Below are positions 35,900 to 45,050 of a stretch of 64,000 bases of DNA, in pieces. The stretch comes from Halopiger aswanensis (GTDB lineage Archaea > Halobacteriota > Halobacteria > Halobacteriales > Natrialbaceae). Location: contig NZ_RAPO01000001.1 in assembly GCF_003610195.1 (NCBI RefSeq), forward strand, positions 124,001-188,000, given 5' to 3'. The position numbers and the translations under genes are program-made. Numbering within the stretch: position 1 is the stretch's first letter; each line of letters starts with the position of its first letter. A model generated the notes under the pieces. That model did not search any database and had not been told where the DNA came from. It saw only the letters and a list, made by a program, of their open reading frames with translations.

Positions 35900-36952
35900 A
35901 TGTCATCGTTCGTCACCCCGCCGCCGCTCGAGCGCGGTAGCGAGATCGCGGTCGTCGCACCGTCGTCGAACCCCACCGACGAGTTTCCCCACGTCTACGA
36001 ACTCGGCCTCGAGCGGTTGCGCGAGGTGTTCGACCTCGAGCCGGTCGAGTATCCCACCGTCTCGATGGCGCCGGAGGCCCTCGCCGACGATCCCGAAGCG
36101 CGCGCTCGGGACCTGATCGATGCCTTTGCAGCCCCTGATATCGACGGGATCATCGCACTCATCGGCGGGAACGACCAGATTCGAGTCCTCGAGCATCTCG
36201 ATCCCGAAATCCTCCGCGAGAACCCGACTCGATTCTACGGCTACAGCGATAACACGAACCTCGCGCTGTACCTCTGGAACCTCGGGATCGTCTCCTACTA
36301 CGGGCCCTGCGTCTTCACCGAACTGGCGATGGACGGCGCGATGTTCGATCACACCGTCGAGTACGCCGAACGGGCGTTCTTCGAGGAGTCGTTCGGCGAC
36401 CTTCGGCCCGCCGAGCGGTTCACCGACGCGCCCGGCGACTGGGCGGACCCGGACTCGCTCGCGGAGCACCGCGACACCGAACCCAACCCCGGCTGGCGGT
36501 GGGCTGGCGGCGACGCCCCCGTCTCGGGGCGCGTCTGGGGCGGCTGTCTCGAGATTCTCGACCAGCAGTTCCTCGCCGACCGATACCTGCCCGACGAAGA
36601 CGCGCTCGACGGGACGATCCTGGCGATCGAAACGTCGGAGGAACTACCGGCGCCGTCCTGGGTCGAGGGCGTCCTCCGTGCACTGGGTGAGCGCGGCTTG
36701 CTCGAGCGGTTCGCCGGCGTCCTCGTCGGGCGACCGCCGGCGCGGTCGCACCTCGAGGATCGACCGCCGGAGCGACGCGAGCAGTATCGAGCGCAACAGC
36801 GGGAGGCGGTCGAGGGCGTGTTCGCCACGTACAATCCGGATGTGCCGATCGTCTTCGACGTCGACTTCGGTCACACCTGGCCGACGACGCCGATTCCGAT
36901 CGGCGGCCGCGTCGAGATCGATCCGGGGGCGGAGACGGTGCGGTTCGAGTGA
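35900..36952 (+). CDS. S66 family LD-carboxypeptidase/MccF-like serine peptidase
   Basis: 350 aa. Catalytic Ser116 lies in the elbow FYGYSDNTN. The Glu is in LAIETSEE, and the His is in DFGHTWPT near the C-terminus, giving the Ser-Glu-His triad of S66. Because haloarchaea lack murein, an MccF-like role (cleaving peptide-nucleotide or other carboxamide toxins) or peptide recycling is more plausible than murein tetrapeptide cleavage. Confidence 0.9.
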   Translation: MSSFVTPPPLERGSEIAVVAPSSNPTDEFPHVYELGLERLREVFDLEPVEYPTVSMAPEALADDPEARARDLIDAFAAPDIDGIIALIGGNDQIRVLEHLDPEILRENPTRFYGYSDNTNLALYLWNLGIVSYYGPCVFTELAMDGAMFDHTVEYAERAFFEESFGDLRPAERFTDAPGDWADPDSLAEHRDTEPNPGWRWAGGDAPVSGRVWGGCLEILDQQFLADRYLPDEDALDGTILAIETSEELPAPSWVEGVLRALGERGLLERFAGVLVGRPPARSHLEDRPPERREQYRAQQREAVEGVFATYNPDVPIVFDVDFGHTWPTTPIPIGGRVEIDPGAETVRFE

Positions 36953-37009
36953 GCTGTCGCGCGGCTGTGGCAGTCGCGACTGAACCCCGCGGCGGAACGC
37001 GGGCCGGTC

Positions 37010-37486
37010 TCAGTGGTTGCCGTTCTCGAGGTTCGGCTCGTGGCCGTTTCCGTTCTCCCCCGCGAGCGCTTCCTGCCGAAGTTGCTCTTCCTCTTCCGTA
37101 GTAACCGTCAGCTCGGGGACTTCGGTCGGTTCGTTGTGCTCGTCGATCGCGACGTAGACGAAGTAGGATTCGGTGGTCTTCTCGCGCTCTCGAGTGCGCA
37201 GGTCCTCGCGCTCGGTCACCAGCCGGACCTTGACGCTCGAGGTGCCCGCGTCGTAGACGTAGGCCGTAATGTAGGCGGTGTCGCCGACCGGGATGGGGCG
37301 CTCGAAGTCCATCCGGTTGACGTGAGCGGTGACGCAGGTCTCTCCCGAAAACCGCATCGCGGACATCGCGCCGACCTCGTCCATCCACTTCATCACGTTG
37401 CCGCCGTGGGCCACGTCGAGCATGTTGGCGTGGTTCGGCTGTACCATCTCGCGGTTCTCGATTACCGTCTCGATGAGATCGGTCAT
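37010..37486 (-). CDS. Hotdog-fold acyl-CoA thioesterase
   Basis: 158 aa from ATG at 37486. The BFIT/YciA-type motif is GGNVMKWMDEVGAMSAMR, with the catalytic Asp near residue 37, preceded by PNHANMLDVAHGG and followed by HVNRMDFERPIPVGD. It hydrolyses acyl-CoA, probably medium or long chain. The C-terminal ~20 residues are a Gly/Asn/Glu tail. Confidence 0.9.
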   Translation of the reverse strand: MTDLIETVIENREMVQPNHANMLDVAHGGNVMKWMDEVGAMSAMRFSGETCVTAHVNRMDFERPIPVGDTAYITAYVYDAGTSSVKVRLVTEREDLRTREREKTTESYFVYVAIDEHNEPTEVPELTVTTEEEEQLRQEALAGENGNGHEPNLENGNH

Positions 37487-37638
37487 TACCCGTCGTTTCG
37501 AAAGCGGACAGGTGAGTCTTACCGTCCCGCTCGAGGCTGTGGTCAAGTGCCCGCTGGTGGTCGGGCGCCCCCCTGTGCCGTGCTCACACGACTATCGAGT
37601 CCGATACTGGTAAAAGTCGGGGCGGAGTTTACCCGCTA

Positions 37639-39444
37639 ATGAGCGATGCAGGCGACGCCGACGTGCCGGAGCCCCCGGCGTCCCCCTCCACAGACGACGA
37701 GGGCTCCGTCACCGTCCTCGGGACGGCACACGTCTCGCAGGCGAGCGTCGACGACGTGCACGAAGCGGTCGATCGGGAACGCCCCGACGTGGTCGCCGTC
37801 GAACTCGACGAAGGACGCTACCGCCAGATGCAGGGCGGCACTCCCGATGATCTCGAGGCGAAGGACCTCCTCTCGGGCAACACCGTGTTCCAGTTCCTGG
37901 CCTACTGGATGCTCTCGTACGTCCAGTCGCGGCTCGGCGATCAGTTCGACATCGAACCCGGCGCGGACATGAAAGCCGGAATCGAAGCGGCCGAGCGCAA
38001 CGGCAGCGGCGTCGCGCTGGTCGACCGCGACATCCAGGTGACGATCCAGCGGTTCTGGCAGCGGTTATCGTTCACCGAGAAACTGAAGATGGTCGGCGGG
38101 CTCGCGCTGGGAATCACCGATCCCAGAACGATCGGCCTCGCGATCGGGGCCGCCACCGGCGTCCTCTTCGGGCTCGTCTTCACCTTGTTTCTCGCGCCGT
38201 ACTTCGGCGTGGCCGACCTCCTCATGCTCGGCATCACGGGGTCGACGGCGCTCCAGTACGTCGGCGCGGCCGGCGTCGGCGCCCTCCTCGGGCTCATCGG
38301 CGGCTTCCTCTTTCTCCCGTCGCTCGAGCGGCTCGGGCACGCTGCGGGCGGACTCCTCGAGACGTTCGCCGGCCAACTTGCGGTCGCGGTCCTCGCCGGC
38401 ATCGCGGCCTGTCTCGCGCTGGTCGTGACCGGCGTCTCCATCGGGCCGATCTCGCTTGGCGGGGCCTCCGTCGGTCCGATATCGGGCGCGGCCTTCGAGG
38501 GTGCCGGCACCTACGTCATCCGCGGGACGGTCGGCGTCCTGGCCGGCCTCGGGGTCGGCGTGGCCGTCGGTGCCCTGCTCGGGGTCGTCCTCGACACCTT
38601 CAGCGGCGACGTCGAGGAGGTCGACGAGATCGACATCGAGGAGATGACCGACGGCGACGTCGTCTCGGCGATGATGGAAGAGTTCCGCCAGTTCAGTCCC
38701 GGCGGGGCAAACGCCTTGATCGACGAGCGCGACGCCTACATCGCGCACAACCTCCACGACCTCCGCCAGCAGGGCTACGAGGTGCTGGCCATCGTCGGCG
38801 CGGGCCACAAGGCCGGCATCGAACGCTACCTCGAGAACCCCGAGACGCTCCCGGCGAAGGAGTCGCTGACCGGGACGGCCTCGAGCAGCCGGTTCTCGCC
38901 GGCGAAGCTCGTCGGCTACCTCCTGACGCTCGGGTTCGTCGTGTTCTTCTTCCTGCTGGTCATGGCGGGCGTTCAGAACGCCTTCCTGCTCAAGCTGTTC
39001 GCGGCGTGGTTCCTGTTCAACGGGACCTTCGCGTTCGTGCTGGCTCGCCTCGCCGGCGCGCGCTGGACCAGCGCCGGCGTCGGCGGGCTGGTCGCCTGGC
39101 TGACGAGCATCAACCCGCTGCTCGCGCCGGGCTGGTTCACCGGCTACATCGAACTCAAACACCGACCGGTCAACGTCCGCGACATCCAGACGCTAAACGA
39201 GATCGTCGACGACACCGAGCGACCGATCGGGCAGGCGCTCGAGGATATGTTCGACGTGCCGCTGTTCCGCCTGATCATGATCGTCGCGCTGACGAACGTG
39301 GGGAGCATCATCGCGAGCGTGCTCTTCCCGCTGATCGTGCTCCCCTGGCTCGCGCCCGACATCGGCGGCGTCGACGCGCTGATGGGCGAACTCGTCCGCG
39401 GCGCCGAGAACAGCCTCGAGTTGCTCCGGGAGGTGCTGACGTGA
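37639..39444 (+). CDS. TraB/PrgY family membrane protein
   Basis: 601 aa. The N-terminal TraB domain has GTAHVSQASV (~28-37), VVAVELDEGRYRQM (~53-66) and DRDIQVTIQRFW. Two long blocks of membrane helices (~170-320 and ~430-600) flank a cytoplasmic stretch with GAGHKAGIERYL. PrgY/TraB shuts down pheromone activity in enterococci, and the fold is suggested to be a metal-dependent protease. A site-2 protease gene overlaps its end by 4 bp, so the two are almost certainly coupled. Confidence 0.9.
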   Translation: MSDAGDADVPEPPASPSTDDEGSVTVLGTAHVSQASVDDVHEAVDRERPDVVAVELDEGRYRQMQGGTPDDLEAKDLLSGNTVFQFLAYWMLSYVQSRLGDQFDIEPGADMKAGIEAAERNGSGVALVDRDIQVTIQRFWQRLSFTEKLKMVGGLALGITDPRTIGLAIGAATGVLFGLVFTLFLAPYFGVADLLMLGITGSTALQYVGAAGVGALLGLIGGFLFLPSLERLGHAAGGLLETFAGQLAVAVLAGIAACLALVVTGVSIGPISLGGASVGPISGAAFEGAGTYVIRGTVGVLAGLGVGVAVGALLGVVLDTFSGDVEEVDEIDIEEMTDGDVVSAMMEEFRQFSPGGANALIDERDAYIAHNLHDLRQQGYEVLAIVGAGHKAGIERYLENPETLPAKESLTGTASSSRFSPAKLVGYLLTLGFVVFFFLLVMAGVQNAFLLKLFAAWFLFNGTFAFVLARLAGARWTSAGVGGLVAWLTSINPLLAPGWFTGYIELKHRPVNVRDIQTLNEIVDDTERPIGQALEDMFDVPLFRLIMIVALTNVGSIIASVLFPLIVLPWLAPDIGGVDALMGELVRGAENSLELLREVLT

Positions 39445-40067
39445 GCACGCCCTCGCGAACCGGTCGTCAGCCGGAGCCCGAGTTGACCTTCAGCGATCAG
39501 GAGCTGTTCGACCTCGGGGTCGCCTGGCTGACGCTGAGCCTCGCGTTCGCCCTGCTGCGGACGCCGATCCGGACGAACGCCATCGACGTGGTCTACCTCG
39601 CGACGATGACCGGGCTGAGTCTGGTGACCGTCGGCGTCGCCTTCCTGTTGCACGAACTGGCCCACAAGGTCGTCGCCGTCGAGTACGGCCAGATCGCGGA
39701 GTTTCGGGCCGACTACCAGATGCTGTTTCTGGCGCTCATGAGCGCGCTGGCCGGCTTCCTCTTTGCCGCACCGGGCGCCGTCTACCACCGCGGCCAGATC
39801 ACCCAGCGCGAGAACGCGATGATCGCGCTCGCCGGCCCGATTACGAACCTCCTGCTGGCCCTGCTGTTCTTCCCGCTGGTGCTGTTCCCCGGCGTCGTCG
39901 GCACGATCGGACAGATGGGGCTCTGGATCAACCTCTTCTTGGCCGCGTTCAACATGATCCCGTTCGGCCCGCTGGACGGGCGATCGGTCCTCGAGTGGAA
40001 CAAGGGCGTCTTCGCGCTCGTGTTCGCGCCGAGTCTCGCGCTCGCGGTCTACGTAATCTTCCTGTAG
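39441..40067 (+). CDS. Site-2-type intramembrane zinc metalloprotease
   Basis: 208 aa, GTG start overlapping the TraB stop as GTGA. Zinc ligands are HELAH (71-75) in one helix and the Asp of NMIPFGPLDG (171-180) in another, the standard S2P pair. It has five or six membrane segments. It is a minimal S2P without PDZ or CBS domains. The coupling to TraB suggests joint action on a membrane substrate, which is an inference. Confidence 0.92.
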   Translation: MSTPSRTGRQPEPELTFSDQELFDLGVAWLTLSLAFALLRTPIRTNAIDVVYLATMTGLSLVTVGVAFLLHELAHKVVAVEYGQIAEFRADYQMLFLALMSALAGFLFAAPGAVYHRGQITQRENAMIALAGPITNLLLALLFFPLVLFPGVVGTIGQMGLWINLFLAAFNMIPFGPLDGRSVLEWNKGVFALVFAPSLALAVYVIFL

Positions 40068-40086
40068 AAAGACGGGCTGCTCGACG

Positions 40087-40923
40087 TTAGTCGACGTTTC
40101 CCGTTTTCAGCCGGCCGATACCGACTCGGACGCCGGTCCGAAACTTGACGGAGACGTTCTGCGCGTACTTGCGAACGCAACTCGCGGGCGAGGCTAGGCC
40201 ACCGCGGACGGTCGTTCGACCGTCGGCGATCGCCTCGAGGACGCGGCCCCGATCGATCGCGGTCGGATCGCCGTCGGTTCCTGCCGCCGGCTCGAGGTGG
40301 ACGTCAGTCACGGCCCGACCGACCAGGCGAGCAGTATGGGCGTCGCTCCCCGCGACGCCGGCGAACCCGTGGTCGTCGGCGAACCGGGCGGCCTGCCGGT
40401 TGCGAACGCCGGTGACGCACATCGCGTTGTGGACCTCGATGCCGTCGCAGTCGTCGATGACGTCGGCTGGCACGCCGTGTCGACTCCGCCGGAAGGGGTG
40501 GGGAACGATCGCGATGCCGCCGCGCGAGCGGATCGCCGCGACGGTCTCGCCGAACGACCGGCCCGGTTTCGGTCGGGTCTCGACGCCGAGCGCGAGGACG
40601 TGTCCGTCCCGCGTCGACACCTCGACGCCGGGGATCGCGAACAGGCCGTACTCGGGGGCGATCGTGGCGGCCGCCAGCGACTGCTCGATCGCGTCGTGAT
40701 CGGTGATACAGAGCCCGTCGAGACCGGCCTCGGCGGCGCGCTCGAGGACGTCCACGAGCGGCGTCTCGCAGTCGTAGGACTCCTCGGTGTGGACGTGGAG
40801 ATCGAGCGAAACGGTCGCGTTGGGGGTTGGGTGTGACTCCAGTTCCGGTTTCGGTTCCAGTTCCGTTTCCGAGTTCGCGTTCAACTCCGTTTCACGTCCC
40901 GATCTCGCGTTCGCTCGAGTCAT
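40087..40923 (-). CDS. PHP domain metal-dependent phosphoesterase (second copy)
   Basis: 278 aa from ATG at 40923, overlapping the upstream CDP-alcohol transferase by 4 bp (ATGA). PHP motifs are DLHVHTEESYD, ITDHDA, IVPHPF and AGSDAH. An acidic, low-complexity N-terminus of ~38 residues precedes the domain. It is homologous along its length to the gene at 1172. The pairing with a phospholipid enzyme hints at a phosphoester in lipid or inositol metabolism, which is untested. Confidence 0.88.
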   Translation of the reverse strand: MTRANARSGRETELNANSETELEPKPELESHPTPNATVSLDLHVHTEESYDCETPLVDVLERAAEAGLDGLCITDHDAIEQSLAAATIAPEYGLFAIPGVEVSTRDGHVLALGVETRPKPGRSFGETVAAIRSRGGIAIVPHPFRRSRHGVPADVIDDCDGIEVHNAMCVTGVRNRQAARFADDHGFAGVAGSDAHTARLVGRAVTDVHLEPAAGTDGDPTAIDRGRVLEAIADGRTTVRGGLASPASCVRKYAQNVSVKFRTGVRVGIGRLKTGNVD

Positions 40924-41612
40924 AGATATCCGAGCTCGAGCGCGAGACAGACGACCGCCGCGGCGATTCCGCCGACTGCGACCAGCGCGTGGCCGACGTC
41001 GGTCTTGTAACAGCGATAATCCGAGATCATCAGCGGCGAGACCGCGACGACGACCGGGGCAGCGGCCCAGCCGATCCAGCCGGGGCCGAACTGCGCGAGC
41101 AGGTACGCGAGGACGACGACGACGTTGACGTGGACGACCGTGATCCCGCGGTAGAAGCTCCCGTTGTCGTCTGCGCCGAAGCCTTCGTCGACGTGGCGCA
41201 CCAGTCGCAGGCCGCCGAAGGCGACGATCGCGAAGCCGACGACCGCGCTGACGACGACGTTGGGTGCGAGCGCGACGTGGTAGAGCAAGGCGGCGGTCAC
41301 CAGATAGGTGAAGACGTCGATGAACGAGTCGATCTCGAGGCCGTAGTCGGAGCCGTAGCCGCGTCTGGCCAGCGCCCCGTCGAGCTTGTCGAAGAGGAAG
41401 GCGCCGAACATGGCGACGACGCCCCAGTTCGATTCCCCGGAGACGATCAGTAGCGTGGCGGCCCAGGCGAACAGCAGCGACGCGAGGCTGCAGTAGTCCG
41501 CGGGGGCCATCGCTCGGACAAACGCGTTGTCCGAGAACCCGACCGATTCGGTCGACCGCGCGTGCCAGTCCCGGATTCGTCCCCACCCGATCGGCGGTTC
41601 GCTGTCACTCAT
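40920..41612 (-). CDS. CDP-alcohol phosphatidyltransferase family protein
   Basis: 230 aa. The catalytic signature DKLDGALARRGYGSDYGLEID plus SFID (~77-101) matches the DxxDG-AR-G-D-D motif, and about six membrane helices follow. It transfers a phosphoalcohol between CDP-activated lipid and an acceptor; phosphatidylserine or archaetidylserine synthase is the likeliest type by motif spacing. ATG at 41612, three residues in from an alternative start. Coupled to the PHP gene downstream. Confidence 0.88.
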   Translation of the reverse strand: MSDSEPPIGWGRIRDWHARSTESVGFSDNAFVRAMAPADYCSLASLLFAWAATLLIVSGESNWGVVAMFGAFLFDKLDGALARRGYGSDYGLEIDSFIDVFTYLVTAALLYHVALAPNVVVSAVVGFAIVAFGGLRLVRHVDEGFGADDNGSFYRGITVVHVNVVVVLAYLLAQFGPGWIGWAAAPVVVAVSPLMISDYRCYKTDVGHALVAVGGIAAAVVCLALELGYL

Positions 41613-41732
41613 GGCAGGCACCTAGGCCATCGGAAAGCTACCGGATAAATTTATTCGACGTAGTCTATATAGACAACTATATCGACACGGTATCGAATCA
41701 AACCCTTCGTAGCAGCGGGCGAGCGCCTCTAC

Positions 41733-42341
41733 TCATCGCTGCGACGGCGACTGCCAGCGTTTCGAAAACGCCCCGACTCGAACGTACCGGAACTGCGATT
41801 CCGGAACGAATCCGTGACCCTCGAACAGCCGACGGGACGGCAGGTTGTCGTCCGCGATCAGCGCGTACAGATCCACGACGCCCCAGCGATCGCGAACGGC
41901 GGCTATCGCCCCCGCGAGTAGTTCGGCCCCGAACCCGCGATTCCGGTAGTCGGGGTCGACGTAGAGCCGCCAGACGTACGCGCCGTCGATCGACAGCCGC
42001 GCCTCGAGTTCGTGGACGTAGGTCTCGTCGCGGTTCAGAAAGACCTGGCCGACCACCTCGCCGTCCAAGTGGCCGAGAACGAGCAGGTCGGCTTCGTCGG
42101 CCTCTGCGGGTTTGTACGGCACGTCGGCGTCGACGGTCGCCGCGGACTCGTGGACAGTGAACTCGAGCCGCGCGGAGTCGTCGCCGGCCGTCGCGCTCGA
42201 GTCGGCCGTTCCCTCGTCAGTGTCGGCGGGCCGCCGGTACAACTCGAGAGACGCAAACTGTAGGCCACGGCCGCTCACGCGGTCGTAGAGTGCGCGGCCG
42301 ACGGGATTGCGGGTCAGTTTCCAGAGCGGGAGACGGTTCAC
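41733..42341 (-). CDS. GNAT family N-acetyltransferase
   Basis: 202 aa. The acetyl-CoA motif RNRGFGAELL (~153-162) follows VWRLYVDPDY, and the later IADDNLPSRRLFEGHGF is the typical GNAT C-terminal element. The N-terminal ~75 residues are divergent with a Thr/Ala/Ser/Asp linker. The substrate is unknown; RimI-like protein or small-amine acetylation is possible. Confidence 0.85.
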   Translation of the reverse strand: MNRLPLWKLTRNPVGRALYDRVSGRGLQFASLELYRRPADTDEGTADSSATAGDDSARLEFTVHESAATVDADVPYKPAEADEADLLVLGHLDGEVVGQVFLNRDETYVHELEARLSIDGAYVWRLYVDPDYRNRGFGAELLAGAIAAVRDRWGVVDLYALIADDNLPSRRLFEGHGFVPESQFRYVRVGAFSKRWQSPSQR

Positions 42342-42456
42342 TCGGTTGGCACCTCGGGCATCGCCTCGAGGTTGGACCGCTGCCCCTTTGAAGCTACCTC
42401 GGGCGCTGCGGTCGTGGTCGTGGCCGTGATCGCAGCCCCGGTCGACCGGCTCGGCG

Positions 42457-43047
42457 CTACGACCGAGAGTACGACAGCGACGCGTTCGCGTAGGACAGCA
42501 GGTCCGGAATCCGCTTGCGGACGAGCGTGAACGCGGCCGAAAATGCGAGCGTTCCCAACAGGAGGCGATCGATTTCCGGCGTGGTCGCCGCAGCGCGGAT
42601 CGCGACCGTTCCGCAGACGGCAGCCAGCAGGAAATCTTCGGGCGCGCCGGCGTAGCGGACCCACCGCTTCGGTCGGTGCCAGCGGCCGAGCACGTGGTTG
42701 TAGACCGCTTTGTTCGAGGTTCGCTTCCAGGGTTCCGGTTCGACGCCGCCGCCGAAGACGTCGATCGCCGAGTGCAGCGCCGCGGAGAGGAGAAACGCGA
42801 ACAGGCCGAGCGCGAGGCTTCCGGTCGCGCCGCTCGCGAGGAGGCCGCCGCCGACGAAGGCGGCCGCGAGTGGCAGGCAGACCGGGAAGTGCAGCGTCTT
42901 CCGGTGGGCTGCCCCCATATCGAGGTCGGGGACGATCCCGCCGACGAACGCCGCTAGGAGGACCCCCGCCGTCGGCGCGGCGCCGACTTCGGGGAAGACG
43001 AGCGCCACGAGTGCAACACCCATCAGCGCGTGGGTCGTGGCCATCAT
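42457..43047 (-). CDS. Membrane-bound metal-dependent hydrolase-like protein (YdjM/DUF457)
   Basis: 196 aa, ATG-ATG at 43047/43044. The DUF457/YdjM pattern is THALMGVALVALVFP, then GGIVPDLDMGAAHRKTLHFP, ALHSAIDVFGGG and a C-terminal helix. His/Asp residues at helix ends form the presumed metal site. Four membrane segments. Physiological role unknown. Confidence 0.85.
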   Translation of the reverse strand: MMATTHALMGVALVALVFPEVGAAPTAGVLLAAFVGGIVPDLDMGAAHRKTLHFPVCLPLAAAFVGGGLLASGATGSLALGLFAFLLSAALHSAIDVFGGGVEPEPWKRTSNKAVYNHVLGRWHRPKRWVRYAGAPEDFLLAAVCGTVAIRAAATTPEIDRLLLGTLAFSAAFTLVRKRIPDLLSYANASLSYSRS

Positions 43048-43246
43048 GATCGGTATCAGCGTTTTCCTCCGCTTCGGATACGGAAATATCTTTAGCCGTA
43101 TTTGCCGCTCCCCAGGGCTCGGTAGCCGTCGGTAGCTGCAGGGGCTGTGGAACTCGAGTCGCGGGTCCCGACAGAGCGGCGTCGAATCGCCGCTCGCCGG
43201 ACCGGGGACCGGTGATCTTTTGCTCACCCCGAGAGGTCGTTCACAC

Positions 43247-44251
43247 ATGACCGACCCAGCGGACGACGGGAGCGCGGAGGCGGACGAGGACCGACTTACC
43301 TACGCCGAGACCGGCGTCGACATCGAAGCCAGCGAGGACGCGACCGCGGCCCTGCTCGAGGCCTTCGGCAGCGACCTTCGGACGGAGTACGCCGGCTTGA
43401 TCGACATCGGCGATCGCTATCTGGCACTCGCCACGGACGGCGTCGGCACGAAACTGCTCGTCGCCGAAGCGATCGAGGACTACTCCACGATCGGCATCGA
43501 CTGCATCGCGATGAACGTCAACGACCTCGTGGCCGCGGGCGTCGAGCCCGTCGCCTTCGTCGACTACCTCGCGATCGACGAGCCCGACGAGAACCTGACG
43601 AACGAGATCGGCGAAGGGCTCGCCGTCGGCCTCGAGCGGGCCGATCTGACGATGCTCGGCGGCGAGACGGCGGTCATGCCCGAGGTCGTAAAGGGGTTCG
43701 ACCTCGCGGGCACCTGCGCCGGGCTGGCCGGGAAGGACGAGGTACTCGAGGGCGAGGCCGCGGTCGGCGACGCGCTGGTCGGGTTCCCCTCGAACGGCAT
43801 CCACTCGAACGGACTCACGCTCGCTCGCGAGGCGGTCACGCGCGAGTACGAGTACACGGACGAGTTCCCCCTCGATCCCGAGCGGACCATCGGCGAGGAA
43901 CTGCTGTGCCCGACCCGGATCTACACCGACCTGCTCGAGCCGATGCACGAGTACGACGTTCGCGCGGCGGCCCACGTCACGGGCGGCGGCTGGACGAATC
44001 TGCTGCGGATGGGCGAGCGCGAGTACGTGATCGACGACCCGCTGCCGGCCCAGCCGATCTTCGAGTTCGTCCAGGACGAGGGTGACGTGACCGACGAGGA
44101 GATGCACCGAACGTTCAACATGGGAACCGGCTTCGTCGTCTCGCTGCCGGAAGATCAGGCGGACGACCTCGTCGCGGAGACCGACGGACGGATTATCGGC
44201 CGTGTCGAGGACGGCAATTCGGTCGAGATTCGCGGGCTCTCGCTGTCCTAA
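43247..44251 (+). CDS. purM: Phosphoribosylformylglycinamidine cyclo-ligase PurM
   Basis: 334 aa from ATG at 43247. It converts FGAM to AIR with ATP, the step after PurL. Motifs are LTYAETGVDIEASE, ATDGVGTKLLVAE, CIAMNVNDLVAAGVEPVAFVDY split over ~85-106, LGGETAVMPE, FPSNGIHSNGLTLAR and HVTGGGWTNLLRM. It is unlinked from purL (6222). No clear shared operator was found between the two promoters. Confidence 0.95.
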   Translation: MTDPADDGSAEADEDRLTYAETGVDIEASEDATAALLEAFGSDLRTEYAGLIDIGDRYLALATDGVGTKLLVAEAIEDYSTIGIDCIAMNVNDLVAAGVEPVAFVDYLAIDEPDENLTNEIGEGLAVGLERADLTMLGGETAVMPEVVKGFDLAGTCAGLAGKDEVLEGEAAVGDALVGFPSNGIHSNGLTLAREAVTREYEYTDEFPLDPERTIGEELLCPTRIYTDLLEPMHEYDVRAAAHVTGGGWTNLLRMGEREYVIDDPLPAQPIFEFVQDEGDVTDEEMHRTFNMGTGFVVSLPEDQADDLVAETDGRIIGRVEDGNSVEIRGLSLS

Positions 44252-44288
44252 CGCTCGAGCGCATCGCCGGCGTCGCGTCGCTACCGAG

Positions 44289-44828
44289 CTACCGATCCGA
44301 CTCGCCCTCCTCGGACAGCTCGGACTGCTCGGCTTTCCCCGTCGCGGCGCGGATCGTATCGTACTCCTCGTCGCTATACGCGATGAACTCGACGTCCTCG
44401 AGCACGTCGGGCTCGTAGTTCGCAATCTCCTCGCCGATGATCGCAGCGCCGTCGGCGAGGTCGAATCCGGCGACGCCACAACCGAGCGCCGGCAGAACGA
44501 TCGATCGGCAGCCGAGTTCGTCGGCTTTCTCCAAGGAGTTCCGCGCGGCGTCGCGGATGCTCTCTGCGGTCGCCTGGCCGTCACCGTAGTGGGGCATCGC
44601 GGCGGCGTGGATGACGTAGTCAGCGTGCAGTTCGTAGGCGTCGGTCACGCCGACCTCGCCGAGATCGACGGGTCCCTTCGCCATCGCTTCCTCGTTGATC
44701 TCCTCGCCAGCACCGCGACGGAGCGCGCCGGCGACGCCCGAGCCCATTCGGAGACTCGTACCCGCGGCGTTGACGAGCGCGTCAGCGGACTGTGCGGCGA
44801 TGTCTCCTTGAATCACGTCGAACTCCAT
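44289..44828 (-). CDS. Macrodomain ADP-ribose hydrolase
   Basis: 179 aa. Macrodomain motifs are GDIAAQSADALVNAAGTSL (Asp and Asn contact ADP-ribose), GSGVAGALRRGAG, VIHAAAMPHYGDG, and PALGCGVAGFDLA near the distal phosphate loop. This class (MacroD/YmdB-like) deacetylates O-acetyl-ADP-ribose and removes mono-ADP-ribose from proteins. The C-terminal tail is acidic. It converges on purM. Confidence 0.9.
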   Translation of the reverse strand: MEFDVIQGDIAAQSADALVNAAGTSLRMGSGVAGALRRGAGEEINEEAMAKGPVDLGEVGVTDAYELHADYVIHAAAMPHYGDGQATAESIRDAARNSLEKADELGCRSIVLPALGCGVAGFDLADGAAIIGEEIANYEPDVLEDVEFIAYSDEEYDTIRAATGKAEQSELSEEGESDR

Positions 44829-45027
44829 ATGTGATAGGACGACCTCGAGCGGATTGAAAGTCAGCCATCAGGTCTCGATTCGAGGAAGTGGCTGCTGGAA
44901 GTGGCCCTCGAATCAGGCGTCTCGAGCCCTGAGATGGCTTTCGTACTCCTGCTGGGTCACGAGAGGACGCAGCGGGGGCGAACCTCACAATTCCAGAGAA
45001 CTTAGGCCGACCAAAACCTTTTTAGAA

Positions 45028-45041
45028 TTAGGCTCACCTAA
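45028..45041 (+). promoter_or_regulatory. DtxR/IdeR-like palindrome upstream of a small gene
   Basis: TTAGG-CTCA-CCTAA is a 14-bp palindromic site resembling the half-sites of iron-regulated DtxR-family repressors. It lies between an AT-rich TATA-like tract (~45018-45027) and the ATG at 45051, where binding would block transcription. It is 0.4 kb from the Dps stop, in a metal-handling neighbourhood. The regulator assignment is by motif resemblance only. Confidence 0.5.
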
Positions 45042-45050
45042 CTCAGCGTG

